Assembly (NCBI GenBank): GCA_039105265.1
Contig: JAPFFF010000001.1
Span: 8,370,001 to 8,434,000, forward strand
Direction: 5' to 3'
DNA length: 64,000 bases
Origin: Tritrichomonas musculus
Taxonomy: Eukaryota; Parabasalia; Tritrichomonadida; Tritrichomonadidae
Under the pieces are notes generated by a model. That model was not told the DNA's origin and made no database searches. It saw nothing but the letters and a program-made list of their open reading frames with translations. Position numbers and translations under genes: made by a program. This document shows positions 1-10,657 of this stretch, one piece after another. Each line of letters starts with the position of its first letter. Position 1 is the stretch's first letter.

Positions 1-47
1 TTTGAATAATTATTTTTTATATTTCAATTGAAATTAACTGAAAAATA

Positions 48-931
48 GGTCGGTTCAACGGACGGTTTATGTCAGAGAATTTAAAAAAACGTTAAATTAG
101 CTTTATATTATTATATATTATATAACATTATATTTTGACTAAAATTTTAAAATATAAAGCAAATCCCTGAGTTGAATTTTGAGAAATTGACGTTTATAAA
201 TTTAGATTAAAAAAAAAAAAAATCCCAATGTATAAGTATACTTAAATCTTTATCATTATTTAATAAATATTTATAAATAATAATTATCCTAATATCATAA
301 CATTTTTTTGAACAATACGTAAATGATTCATGTATATTCATATATTTGCATTTTTTTAATTTTCTAAATAAGCATTTTCAATGATATTCAAAAATAATTA
401 TTAGATATCATTATTTTATATTTTTATGAACTATATTTTTATATTATAGTTACTATTAATAGTAACAATATTTATAATATAATTTATAATAAATAATTAC
501 AATTTTAAATTATGTTTTTTTACAGAGATAAATTTAATTTATTTTAGTTAATGAATAAAAAATAATAATTGAATTTTTCTCCTCAGAAAAGTTACCGCTC
601 AAAAAATTCTATAAGTACTGAATTGTAAATATATTTTTATAAAATATTGATATCTTGATAAATTATTTATCTATTGAGTATAAAATAATTATTATCAATT
701 AAATATATTTATTTAAATTATATAATAAAAAATTAACATGAGTTTTAATGCATGGATGAAAAAAAAATAAAAAAAAGTTTATAAAAAAAAATTCAACTCA
801 AGAAATCTCACCAAAATTTTATATTTTATTCCAAATATAGTAGTGAAATATATATCCTAAAACCAAGCATTTCCAACGTTTTTTTGATTATGGCTTTGCT
901 TTTTTGACACAAACCGTCCGTTGAACCGACC
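48..931. mobile_element. Non-autonomous TIR element (MITE), TA target site
   Basis: Terminal inverted repeats of about 27 bp with one mismatch, beginning GGTCGGTTCAACGGACGG at 48 and ending with its complement at 931. A TA dinucleotide flanks each end (46-47 and 932-933), as expected for a TA target-site duplication. The 884-bp body is AT-rich and has no ORF worth naming, so it must have been moved by a transposase encoded elsewhere. The superfamily is not determined; TA duplication fits Tc1/mariner-type elements. Confidence 0.8.
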
Positions 932-1138
932 TATACTGAAAATTATATATTTGAAATAAAATATTAGAAGTTTTAAATTAAAATATCTTGAAATATTTTT
1001 ATATGAAATCAAATTATTATATTTTAAAACGTTTAATAATACGATAAAACAATTCTAAACATGTAATTGGATTATTCGTTTTTTTTTTTTTTTTCACCTG
1101 AAAAAATAAAGTTCAGATATAAACAAAAGTTGTATTTA

Positions 1139-1926
1139 AGGACGTGGTAGGACCAAATATAATTTGAATTTTATGTGTAAATATCTCCTTAAATAATTTG
1201 TTATTGTAGTTCTAAAATATATTATTATATTATATATTTGATATTTATTAAAATAAATCAATAATAAATGAGATCTCCTATGTATATGAAAGAAAAGCAT
1301 CCAAATTAAAAATGACATTAAAATGAATAGAACATCAGAAAGACTTTATTAATCAAAAAATAAATGGTTTTTATTAAATATATACATGCTTGTTCACTTT
1401 TCATATTGACCAAAATTACGTAATTTGAAAAAAAATTTTAATGATCATCAATATTCTAAACAAATTTTGTTATACTTTTTTCTTAAATAGAGTTTAATTT
1501 TGGGATATTTGTAAGTTTACTATAATATTATTTATTGCATAAATTAAAATTCAATTTTAATGAGGTGATAAAAAAAGTGGGCTTAGCCAAATTCATAACT
1601 TTCAAATGAATAGAAGTATGCGAATTCACAAATGTAGCATTTGAACTATTGATATATCAAAATTAATCATTTGCTGAATATTTTCTATTGAGTATTTTTT
1701 TATTCATTTACTTTTTTATTCAAAAATTTATACTTCAACAGGTCCGATATCATAAAAATTGAATGACAGCAAATTGTCTTCTGGGATAATTTTTGAAATT
1801 ATTGGTAAAATAGTATTATATATTTAAATGTTAATGCAATTTAATTGATAAAGTTTTGTGATAATAAATATTAAATGAGATATTTTACATACAAAAATGA
1901 GATTATATTTGGTCATACCACGTCCT
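1139..1926. mobile_element. Non-autonomous TIR element (MITE), TA or TTAA target
   Basis: Inverted repeats of about 25 bp with one mismatch: AGGACGTGGTAGGACCAAAT at the left, and its complement ending at 1926 with T for G at one position. The flanks read TTAA on both sides, so the duplication can be read as TA (1137-1138, 1927-1928) or as TTAA (1136-1139, 1926-1929). TTAA would suggest a piggyBac- or Kolobok-type mobiliser. The body is AT-rich and non-coding; a 60-codon frame inside is low-complexity and not supported. Confidence 0.75.
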
Positions 1927-1928
1927 TA

Positions 1929-2905
1929 AAATATTTTGTAAAAGATAGGTGACGTAACTAGAAAAAAATTATTTTTAAAATATATTCTAATATAGAAATA
2001 AGTATTTAATAAATATTATATTTCTTAATTATTTCATTTTTTAATTTTCTGTTTATGCAAAAATATTCATATATTATTTTTAAGAATAATTACAATTGAA
2101 ACAATTGAAATATTTTTCAGAAGTCTTAGAAACTTAAAAATAAAAATTTTGTGAAAATATCATAAGTTTTTTTTAAATTATTTTATCTATACAAAACAAA
2201 TTAAAATATTTAAAATAAAAAATATGAAATTGTTAAAGAGTAGTAAAAATAAGTATTATTTTTATATTATTTGGCAATATCAAGAAAGTATAAATTAATT
2301 AATAATGTTTAATTATAAAATATAAAAAATGACTTATTATTTTTATAATTTTCCTTTTGCTGATAAAATTTATCATTGAAAAAATGAAACTGCTCAAATA
2401 AAAACATTTTTTTATGAGTTTTTAAATTTTTATATGTAAAACTAAGCATATCTATTCATAAAAACATTTAATATATCTATATTTGTGTAGATATCATTTC
2501 ACTTTATTTTCTTAAATTGAATATGAACGATATTATTTTAATAGAATATTTTTGAAAGAATAAAAAAATTTCTGAAGTACAAGACTATATATCGTTTTTT
2601 TAATTTGCTGCTTTTTAAAATAATAAAACGTGAATTTTACTCTTATAAATTTATAAAAAGCTTTTTAATTTAATTATACTAATATAAATATTAATAAACA
2701 TAGTTTTATTTTAATATAAATATGTTTTTATGCAAATCATATTTTTATTGAATTTTTTTTTTTTTTTTTTTTTAGTTCTGAAGGTTAATATTGACTATTT
2801 AAGAATTTAAAGCAATAACTAATTTGAAAAGGTTAATAAAATAACTCATAATACATAAATTAATTATATTTTTCGAATAAAAGTTAGTGGTTTACGATAT
2901 ATTTC
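1929..2905. other. Gene-free AT-rich spacer
   Basis: About 1 kb of very AT-rich sequence with short homopolymer runs, including a T tract at roughly 2753-2774. No reading frame, RNA gene or inverted repeat could be supported here. Confidence 0.6.
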
Positions 2906-2911
2906 TCATTA
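2906..2911 (+). promoter_or_regulatory. Inr (TCATTA) of the transposase gene
   Basis: TCATTA fits the trichomonad initiator consensus TCAYTW, with the predicted +1 A at 2908. It lies 19 nt upstream of the ATG at 2927, within the short 5-prime UTR range known for trichomonads. This supports the first ATG rather than the internal Met16, and suggests the gene can be transcribed by the host. Confidence 0.6.
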
Positions 2912-2926
2912 AAATAATAAAAGTTA

Positions 2927-5662
2927 ATGATTGAAAATTTCATCTTATTTTTTAATTTATTTGTGCCTACAATGAACGACGATCTTCAAAGTAATTTTGA
3001 GTCAGACTTTGATATTGCTTTGCCAAACGTTCCTGTATTTGTGGTATATGGTCAATGTTCAGAGTATTTAGTTGATTTTCCAGATGACAATATTAAAATG
3101 TTGAACTTATCACCCCAGATGGCCAAAGTAATTAATAATATTAGAAAATTTGAATGTTCACCAGAAAATTTGCATCGGCAAGTTAAGACTTATTTTTCAA
3201 AATTTAAATCAATTTTTTTATATGAAATTTTGACAAATATTATAGAAATTCCGTTTAGAATACAGATTTCAATTGAACTTATTGAAGATTTGCTCTGTAG
3301 TATTTCAGTGTTACCATATCTTTTTTATTCTTTAATACTCATTATTAGTAAAACCCAATCTTTAAATGTCAATCAAATAGCTTTTATCGAATTATTAAAA
3401 ATGAAAAGCATAATTTCATTTGAAGATTATTCAAAAATAATTAAATTTATAAATTCAAATTCTGCTACATGTAATTATCAAAATTTTCTATCGAAGCAAA
3501 TAAATCAAAAAGAAAATGCTATTCTTGAACCAGAAGATATTATTTCTGATGAAATATATAATAATAAAGATAAAGATACCAATGAAGATCAAAAAAACTC
3601 TGAAGAAGATGCTGAAGAATTCGATAATGAGATTGAAGAGAATGAGCTGCTTGAAAATATTAAAGATGAAATGATTCTATTTCCAAAAGGTTTCCCAGGC
3701 AACAGATATTCGATTGAAACTAAAAAATTTGCTTCATTATTATATTATTCTTCGAGATATTCTCTTTATCTAATGAGACAGTTGTTTGCTCTACCTTGCG
3801 AAAGAACAATTGAAAAATTTACAGAATCATTTATTCAAGACATAAATAAATCTCTTTTCGATATTAAGAAAATGGATCAGTTGTTGACTTATCAAAATAT
3901 AAAATTTAATAAAGTTGAAGACTGCACTATTGGAGTAGATGCAGCTGTTTTTAATCCGATTAGCGGTCGCGAATTAAAAAAAAAGCACACTTTTTTAAAT
4001 GGCATTGTAGATGATGATACAATGTATTCCAGTATATTTGTATTTGAGATTTTACCTTTGAATCCAAATTTGCATTCTTTTCCTGTCAATGTAATGATCA
4101 AAGAAACAGGTTTTGCTGATGACACAATTTCTTTAAGACGAAATGAGATTATTCAAAAATTACAAACAAAAAACATGAATTTTATTTTTTCTTCATCTGA
4201 TGGCGACAAACATTTTGATGCAGAACACGAAGATGCTTTTCATGAGTATGAACCTCTTCTGGAAAATGGCGTGCCTTTTGACATACTTGTTCAAAAAGTT
4301 GGAAAGCGTCTATCGTTAAAGCCGTGGCCTGTTAGCGATCCTTTCCATCTGATTAAGAGGATAAGAATAAAAAGTTTGTTTACAGATGTTGCTCTTTCAT
4401 TGTTACAGAAATATGACCAAAATGAATTAGACATCTTTATTCAGTCTTCAATGTGTATCAAAGACAAAAGTTCTCAAGGAGCAATGAAGGATTCATATCC
4501 TTTGACGCTTTTTGGATATGAATCCTTCATTGCTTCAAAACAATTTACTCAATCTCATTTTTTAATTTTTCCACTTTATCTTTTTATAGAAGCATTAAGA
4601 AATAGTAGATTGAAGAAAGATATAAGGAAAAAATATTTGAATACATCTTTTATTTTCTTTAATTATTTTATTCATTCATTGAATTTTGTAAAAACAGTAG
4701 CTACACGAATGCAGCTTATTAGAATGATGAACACCATTTTAGCAATTTGCTATGCTTTAGATAGAAACGATTTAAATATTTCGCATCTCGGAACTCATCC
4801 GATAGAATGCTTTTTCGGCGTTGTAAGAGTTAATTGCCATTATAATCATTCATTTTGTAATGTCATTCACGCCATTTCTAAATCAGTTATTTGTCACAAA
4901 TTTATGGATGATTTGAACATTAAAAAAAAGATATATGGCAGGAAAACAACTGCTGGTGCAAAAATTGATAGCAATACTCAAGGTCAAATAGGTCATTTTC
5001 CTTTTACACCTGATGAAATATTTTTGTTTTTTTTAAAGAGACTGTATAATCTACCATTTCAACAAATTGAAATTTATAATTATGAAGAATGGATTAAATA
5101 TGTAATTCAAAATCATTGTGATAGTGATGACAGTGATTTGTATACTCAGGGAAACTTGGCAGGCTGCAATATTTTTTGCCGCAATATCGCAGTCACCAAA
5201 AACAGGAAAAAACCAATTGAAAATAAAAAGCCTAAAGAAACAAAAGAATTGATGAAAAGTAAGAATTGCTTTAAAAACAATTACCTTAAAAAATATCCAG
5301 AAGAGATGAATGAATTGATTAAATCATCGCTGATGAATGCTATTACATTATTCAAAGGAAATTCGTTTGCAATAGTACATAATTATTTTGGCTTTATTAT
5401 TCACAAAAACGGCAAGATACTTGACGATACTCAAAGAAACTTATCTATTGTATCTAAAGTTTTTATAGAGTATGATAGTCACAAAAAAAGCCAAGAAAAA
5501 ATGAAACAGAAAAAACAAAAAGAAATGATGAAAAAAGCAAGAAGCAATTTTGATCAGTTGAATCAACAAGGCATATTTTCACCACCATTGGGACAAACTT
5601 ATTTTACACCAAAATCAAACAGTTCATTTGTTCTTTCATATAATAATTCAGAGAAAAAATAA
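2927..5662 (+). CDS. P-like DDE transposase, intact 911-residue frame
   Basis: Probable cut-and-paste DNA transposase. Residues about 260-300 (RYSIETKKFA...LPCERTIEKF) resemble the helical domain before the catalytic core in P-element/THAP9-type proteins. The core shows D338 (GVDAAVF), D425 (SDGD), D471 in SDPFHLIKRIR, like the P-family D-PHLIKNIR motif, and E627 in HPIECFFGVVR, like the family motif LE-FFG-IR. Residues 195-255 are an acidic, low-complexity linker. There is no N-terminal THAP zinc finger. A good Inr precedes the ATG; Met16 is an alternative start. The frame is uninterrupted, so the copy may be young or domesticated. No matching TIRs were found around it; the TIR at 5705 belongs to a neighbouring element only 42 bp past the stop. 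Assignment to P-like rather than Kolobok-like is an inference from motif order and could be wrong; a DDE-type transposase is much surer. Confidence 0.6.
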   Translation: MIENFILFFNLFVPTMNDDLQSNFESDFDIALPNVPVFVVYGQCSEYLVDFPDDNIKMLNLSPQMAKVINNIRKFECSPENLHRQVKTYFSKFKSIFLYEILTNIIEIPFRIQISIELIEDLLCSISVLPYLFYSLILIISKTQSLNVNQIAFIELLKMKSIISFEDYSKIIKFINSNSATCNYQNFLSKQINQKENAILEPEDIISDEIYNNKDKDTNEDQKNSEEDAEEFDNEIEENELLENIKDEMILFPKGFPGNRYSIETKKFASLLYYSSRYSLYLMRQLFALPCERTIEKFTESFIQDINKSLFDIKKMDQLLTYQNIKFNKVEDCTIGVDAAVFNPISGRELKKKHTFLNGIVDDDTMYSSIFVFEILPLNPNLHSFPVNVMIKETGFADDTISLRRNEIIQKLQTKNMNFIFSSSDGDKHFDAEHEDAFHEYEPLLENGVPFDILVQKVGKRLSLKPWPVSDPFHLIKRIRIKSLFTDVALSLLQKYDQNELDIFIQSSMCIKDKSSQGAMKDSYPLTLFGYESFIASKQFTQSHFLIFPLYLFIEALRNSRLKKDIRKKYLNTSFIFFNYFIHSLNFVKTVATRMQLIRMMNTILAICYALDRNDLNISHLGTHPIECFFGVVRVNCHYNHSFCNVIHAISKSVICHKFMDDLNIKKKIYGRKTTAGAKIDSNTQGQIGHFPFTPDEIFLFFLKRLYNLPFQQIEIYNYEEWIKYVIQNHCDSDDSDLYTQGNLAGCNIFCRNIAVTKNRKKPIENKKPKETKELMKSKNCFKNNYLKKYPEEMNELIKSSLMNAITLFKGNSFAIVHNYFGFIIHKNGKILDDTQRNLSIVSKVFIEYDSHKKSQEKMKQKKQKEMMKKARSNFDQLNQQGIFSPPLGQTYFTPKSNSSFVLSYNNSEKK
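4480..4534. repeat. 21-bp perfect inverted repeat inside the transposase gene
   Basis: Arms 4480-4500 and 4514-4534 are exact complements around a 13-base loop (left arm begins AGCAATGAAGGATTCATATC). It codes for the GAMKDSYP...GYESFIASK stretch of the transposase. A stem this long is not expected by chance in coding DNA. Confidence 0.85.
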
Positions 5663-6349
5663 TTGAACCCATTTCATTTTTACCAGTAAATTATCATCCG
5701 GATACCCGTAGTAATATCGACGTTGCAGATTTGCGCCATTTTTATTTTTTTAATTGAAATTCTCAGAAATTTTAAAAAGAAAAAAAATTATTTTTTGAAT
5801 GATATTAGTTTATTTATATAAAAAGCATTCAATTTTGATTATTTCGTAAAAATGGTTATATTTTTTGTCCGTTTATAATTTACTCGAAATCAAAGAATTT
5901 CATTTTTCTCCATATGTGATAGATATAACTGATTTTGGCTAATGACTTTTTTCTTAGTTAGCATATGCTCTATAGCAAAATGATAACAGATTAATTCAAT
6001 TCAGATACTTTTAAATATCACCAATTTTCAATCGCCAATACCTTTTTTGAAAATATTCCAATTTTGTTTATTGGCATAATATTATATTTAATATTGGGTG
6101 CTTTATATAATGAACTAGTCAGATTTGGTACATCTCAATTTTTTTTTCTGATGGCAAAATCACAAATATAATAAAAAAAACTTCTTTAAATTTTAGAATG
6201 TTTATTTTATCATTTTATTCTTAGTTAGCATATATATTATTTGTTATATAAGTTTGGAGTCTATTTAAAGAAATTGACAGATAGAAATTTTAACACGAAC
6301 TTTTACACTTTTTAGCATTCAATTATTTGAATTAAATTTTTACAAAGAG

Positions 6350-6966
6350 CCGAACTTTTGCAAAATTTTGCATTCAATTTTTGGCACTTTTTTTGTAAAA
6401 ATAAAAAATATACATAAAAAACAAGTTAAAAACATTACTTATAGCTTTTATTAATCGATTATTATTGTTTTATATTTCCTTTTAAAAAATTATCATACTT
6501 TCTTTATTTTTTCTATTATAATTAACGTTAATAAAAGGTCTAGCCTCGTCTATATCTTCATAATGGTAAATACCTCTAAAAGTAATCACAAAATAGTCAA
6601 TTTGTTAAACGAGAGGAAGATTATTCTTTTAAATATTTGATAGAGATTAATCAGTATTACTGCATAAAAGAAGGTCATTATGGCATCATGATTACAAAAT
6701 AAATACTTATTTTGCATGGCACTAGGAAATTGCATAGAGTTTATTCACAAATGTTGAAAAAAAATTTAAATCTTCATCATCCAGTGCACATTAGGTTAAT
6801 ATGATGAAACCTAAGTAGTTATTATATATTAAAAATGCAATCAAATTGATAAAAGCGAGAAAACACTTGGAAACAAACTATAAAAATTTTTTTTATGCTT
6901 GGCCTTGACGGTTATAAAAAATAAATCATTCAATTTTTTTGAATAGAAAATTTTGCAAAAGTTCGG
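6350..6966. repeat. Inverted repeat nested in the 2.6-kb element
   Basis: A 28-bp inverted repeat, 26 of 28 matching, bounds this 617-bp stretch: CCGAACTTTTGCAAAATTTT at 6350 and its complement ending at 6966. A partial direct copy of the left arm lies about 55 bp upstream (near 6294-6329). No clear target duplication was found, so this may be a nested MITE or a sub-terminal structure of the host element. Confidence 0.6.
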
Positions 6967-7659
6967 AAAAAAATATTTATCAATTGACATTATTGAATTA
7001 AATTTCACAAGAAAATTTTTGAATTAGACAAAAGTAAATATTAATTTCTTTATTATACCTACTTAAGATTTTTTTGCAATGCTTTCGAATCCATTTTTTA
7101 GAAAAACTATTTGATTATAATTTCTATCTTCCAATGTGGGAATTTTACTTTATTATAAATTATAAATATCACTTAATATCATGTATAATTGTATAAAACA
7201 TTAAGTAATTCCATTAATATTTAATTTGATAAGCATAATATTCCCAAATTATAAAAAAAGAAAAATTATTCAAAAATTCTTATGCTCTTATTATCAATAT
7301 GTATCCATTTTTTAATTCTCAAGCTTATTAATTAATTTGATTATTTCATTTTTTTCAAATCTCCAAAAATTTTATAGAATGATGCTTTTTTGTAAAATTT
7401 TAATTATTATTTGAGAGAATATTATATTTAATTAAAACTAAACACAGGAAAATAGAATTATTTCATTGCAATCATCCCCAGAAATATGATTATACTTATT
7501 AGACCAAATAAGCTTTAAAATTTAAACTTTTTCAATAAATTGAGCATTTTTTCTCACAAATTTCTATTAAAAAACATAAAATAATATTAAAAAAAGCTTT
7601 TTAGTCAAAAACGCATGAATATGATCAGAATAATATTAATTTAGTTGATTTTTTATTAT

Positions 7660-8110
7660 GACGACTGAGAGTAGGAACTGATATGAAAAATATAAATGTT
7701 ATGGAGTTGATACTGAGATGAGAGATGTAAGTGAAATGAACAGGTGATTGAATTGGGAGCTTTTGTTCTGATTAAATAGTGGCTGAGGTTGGTGTGATTA
7801 AGATATAGATATCTGGTAGAAACTTAGGTGAGATTGAGTTGTGACATGGTTAAGATAATAAGTAATGATGTAATGAAATAGCGATTGATGTAGGAACAAT
7901 CGTTCTGGATGAATGATGTAGGAACAAGATGTTCCAAAGTTTGAGTGTAGGCGAGTTTAATGGATATTGAAATATGTGCTGCGACAAGGGTAAACTGTAG
8001 TTGAGATAAATTTGAAATATTGCTTGAGATGCGACTGTTGTAGTGCTTGCTTTTGAGTTTTTTTAATTTGAAACCGACACCAATTGTCCGAACAATGGTG
8101 ATATGAATTC
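7660..8110. other. Strand-asymmetric G-rich tract within the 2.6-kb element
   Basis: For about 450 bp the plus strand is rich in G and poor in C, with many GAT/GAG/TGA words, unlike the rest of the element. The complementary strand is correspondingly C/A/T with few G. A 100-codon minus-strand frame lies inside (7824-8126) but shows no domain and unusual composition. It could be a transcribed non-coding segment; function is unknown. Confidence 0.4.
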
Positions 8111-8265
8111 TATGTATTGTATTCAAAAAGTTTGAGCGCCTCTTTTTATTTTTCCTCTATTGTCATTTCTGTGAAATATTCAATGAATAAAAAAATTGAG
8201 AATTTATATTTTATATTACAAAATAAAAATGGCGCAAATCTGCAACGTCGATATTACTACGGGTA

Positions 8266-10649
8266 TTATTTCCCGGGAAAAATTTTTTAAAACCATAATA
8301 AATTAATTAAAAACATCTTAAAAATTTATTTATTTTATAATATTTTCTAGCAATTCTAATGATATTATTCTTTTATTTTTGATAATAATTTATTATTTTT
8401 TTGAAATATGTTTATTTTTTTGTAATTCAATTTAATATAAAAAACTCTCAATTATTTCATTAGTTTTATCAGAAAAAAAAAATTGAGAAAAATCTTATCA
8501 AAATTTGAATATCATAACAAATAAAAATAATCTTTTAAGAAATATTTTATATCATATTTTAACGTTTTTTTGTTTTGTTTTGAAATTTCTTTGAAATTTA
8601 TAAAGATATATCATATATTTCTATGAATTTTATATTTTATCTAATGCTATTATTTAAATATATAATATAATATAGTATAATTAAAAATTAAGTGAAAAAC
8701 ATTACATCATTTTTCAATCATTAATAAAGTTGCAGGGAAATTATCAAAGCGTTTCAAATTCATATATATTATTTTATAACGTTCTAAATATTTTGTATAT
8801 TATCCAAATTTTGCCAAATTCTTCTTTTTTATATAAAAAAATAGTATATTTTAGCAAAAAAAAAATAAAATATGGTTAAAAATCATGGTAGAAAGACCAA
8901 CTATAAATCGATTTTCAGTATTATATCATTATATTGGATATAAAACTAAAATAATTTGTTTCATAATGAAATTATTTGAGGAAATCTAAATATTGAATAA
9001 TATTTGTTTTTTGTGAATGGTGCCCAAATTTTATTTTGATTGATATTTTAAATCCAACTTAGTGCAAAAAATTAAAATATTCATTATGGTTCTAAAATAT
9101 TTATTTTTTAGTGCTATATACACCAAAATATGATAATAAAAATACGTTATTTCAAAGCTGCGTTACCTATTGTAAAAGCGATTCTTTTAAAAAGTTGTCA
9201 GAAATCTATTCAAAATAAATGTATGGAATGTTTTTTGAAATATTTTTATCTTTTTATATAGTAAATATTGATCGGTAACATTGATTATTCATATCATACT
9301 TATGATGTATTATATATATTTAACTTTATAGACCAATTAATTTTTTCTCATCAAAATGGAATATCTGCATGATACCATCATATATGTGAATTTGTATTTG
9401 CTTAACATATATTTTATTGTTTTTGAATGCTAGTTTGTATTTTATATCACTTATTATTTAACTAATTATGAAGATATTATAAATTAAATTTAATATTAAA
9501 AAAAATGTGATTTTTCTGGAGAGATTGGCTTAACCGTTTAATATAATTTTCGGATATGTTATTATATAATAAAATTAATGGTTTTTTATCGAGGCAAAGA
9601 AACTTGTGAGTATAAAATTTGGATTATTTATTTTTATCTTATTAAAACAATTCCTTAAATAGAATTTATATTAAATAAATGATATAAATATGATAAAATA
9701 AATATATAATGAAACACAAAAATTATTTACAAATAAATACATATATAATTATAAATCTCCAAATGCATTCAAAATTAAAAACTCATCCACAATTCAAAGG
9801 TATAAAAATATTTTGATAAAGCATTCATAAATAATTGTATGAGCTATTTTAATTTCTCATTATTAATGAAAATATTGAAAGATTTTTATTTTCTCAAATT
9901 ATTGTATGTAATCATTCAATAAAATTAATAACATTTTATTGAAATTAAAATCATAGTTTAAATTTCCAATATCTTATTTAATTTTTCGAAACCTAAATTA
10001 TAATTAATAATTATATATATAACATTTTATATTCATTCATATTTCCAATGTATAATAAATTTTTATTGATTTACATAATGGATTACTTGAATCGTATTTT
10101 TGAATACTTAATAGTTTTTATTTATTCAATTTATATATTTTGCATATATCTCACATTAAAATTTAAATATAATATTTTATGGCTATTATAATAATATAAA
10201 ATTCAATATAAAAACATATTATAAAATATGATAATTTAAAAACCACTAGTTATTTCTATTTCGTTTTTTTCGAGTTTCCATACATTTTTCAAAATTTAAT
10301 GAAAGTCTAAACCAAAAAAAAAATATCTGATAATTGCAATTTATTTTATCGGAATATATTTCATATTACAATATGAAAATAATATAAAGTCATATTATTT
10401 CATAAATAAGCAACTTTTATTAAGTATTGCTAATGATATTGCTATTTTTTTTTTTTTTTTTTTTTTTGAATTTTGTGTTTTTTTTTTTTATTTTATTTTG
10501 AAAAAATAAAATTACATATCCTATTGTATGATTAATTTATATTTGCAATTATTCATTATTTATGAGTCAAATTAAATATAAAATATATAAATATATTTAT
10601 AATTTTCTTCGCATTTATTATTATGCATTCCCACACAATATTAATTAAA
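8266..10649. other. Gene-free AT-rich spacer
   Basis: About 2.4 kb with no credible reading frame, RNA gene or paired terminal repeats. It contains several homopolymer tracts, for example T runs near 10446-10467. Confidence 0.55.
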
Positions 10650-10657
10650 TTAATTTT

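Larger units (their letters stand above)
5705..8263. mobile_element. 2.6-kb TIR element with perfect 44-bp ends, TA target site
   Basis: Both ends carry the same 44-bp inverted repeat, starting CCCGTAGTAATATCGACGTT, with no mismatch that I can see. TA flanks both sides (5703-5704, 8264-8265). Perfect ends imply recent insertion or gene conversion. No transposase frame is present; the longest minus-strand frame (7824-8126) has no recognisable domain. Next to the left end is a sub-terminal block (5852-5875, ATGGTTATATTTTTTGTCCG...) that differs by one base from a block in the 11138-12673 element, and both element types start with CCC and use TA, so they probably share a mobiliser. The superfamily is open (Tc1/mariner-like is possible). 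Confidence 0.85.

Noticed and set aside
2700-5704. TIRs for the P-like transposase gene
   Set aside because: Weak GGT-A-rich similarities on either side did not form a convincing inverted repeat or target duplication.
7824-8126. 100-residue minus-strand frame in the 2.6-kb element
   Set aside because: No recognisable domain, no start context, and it matches the skewed tract; kept only as a composition note.
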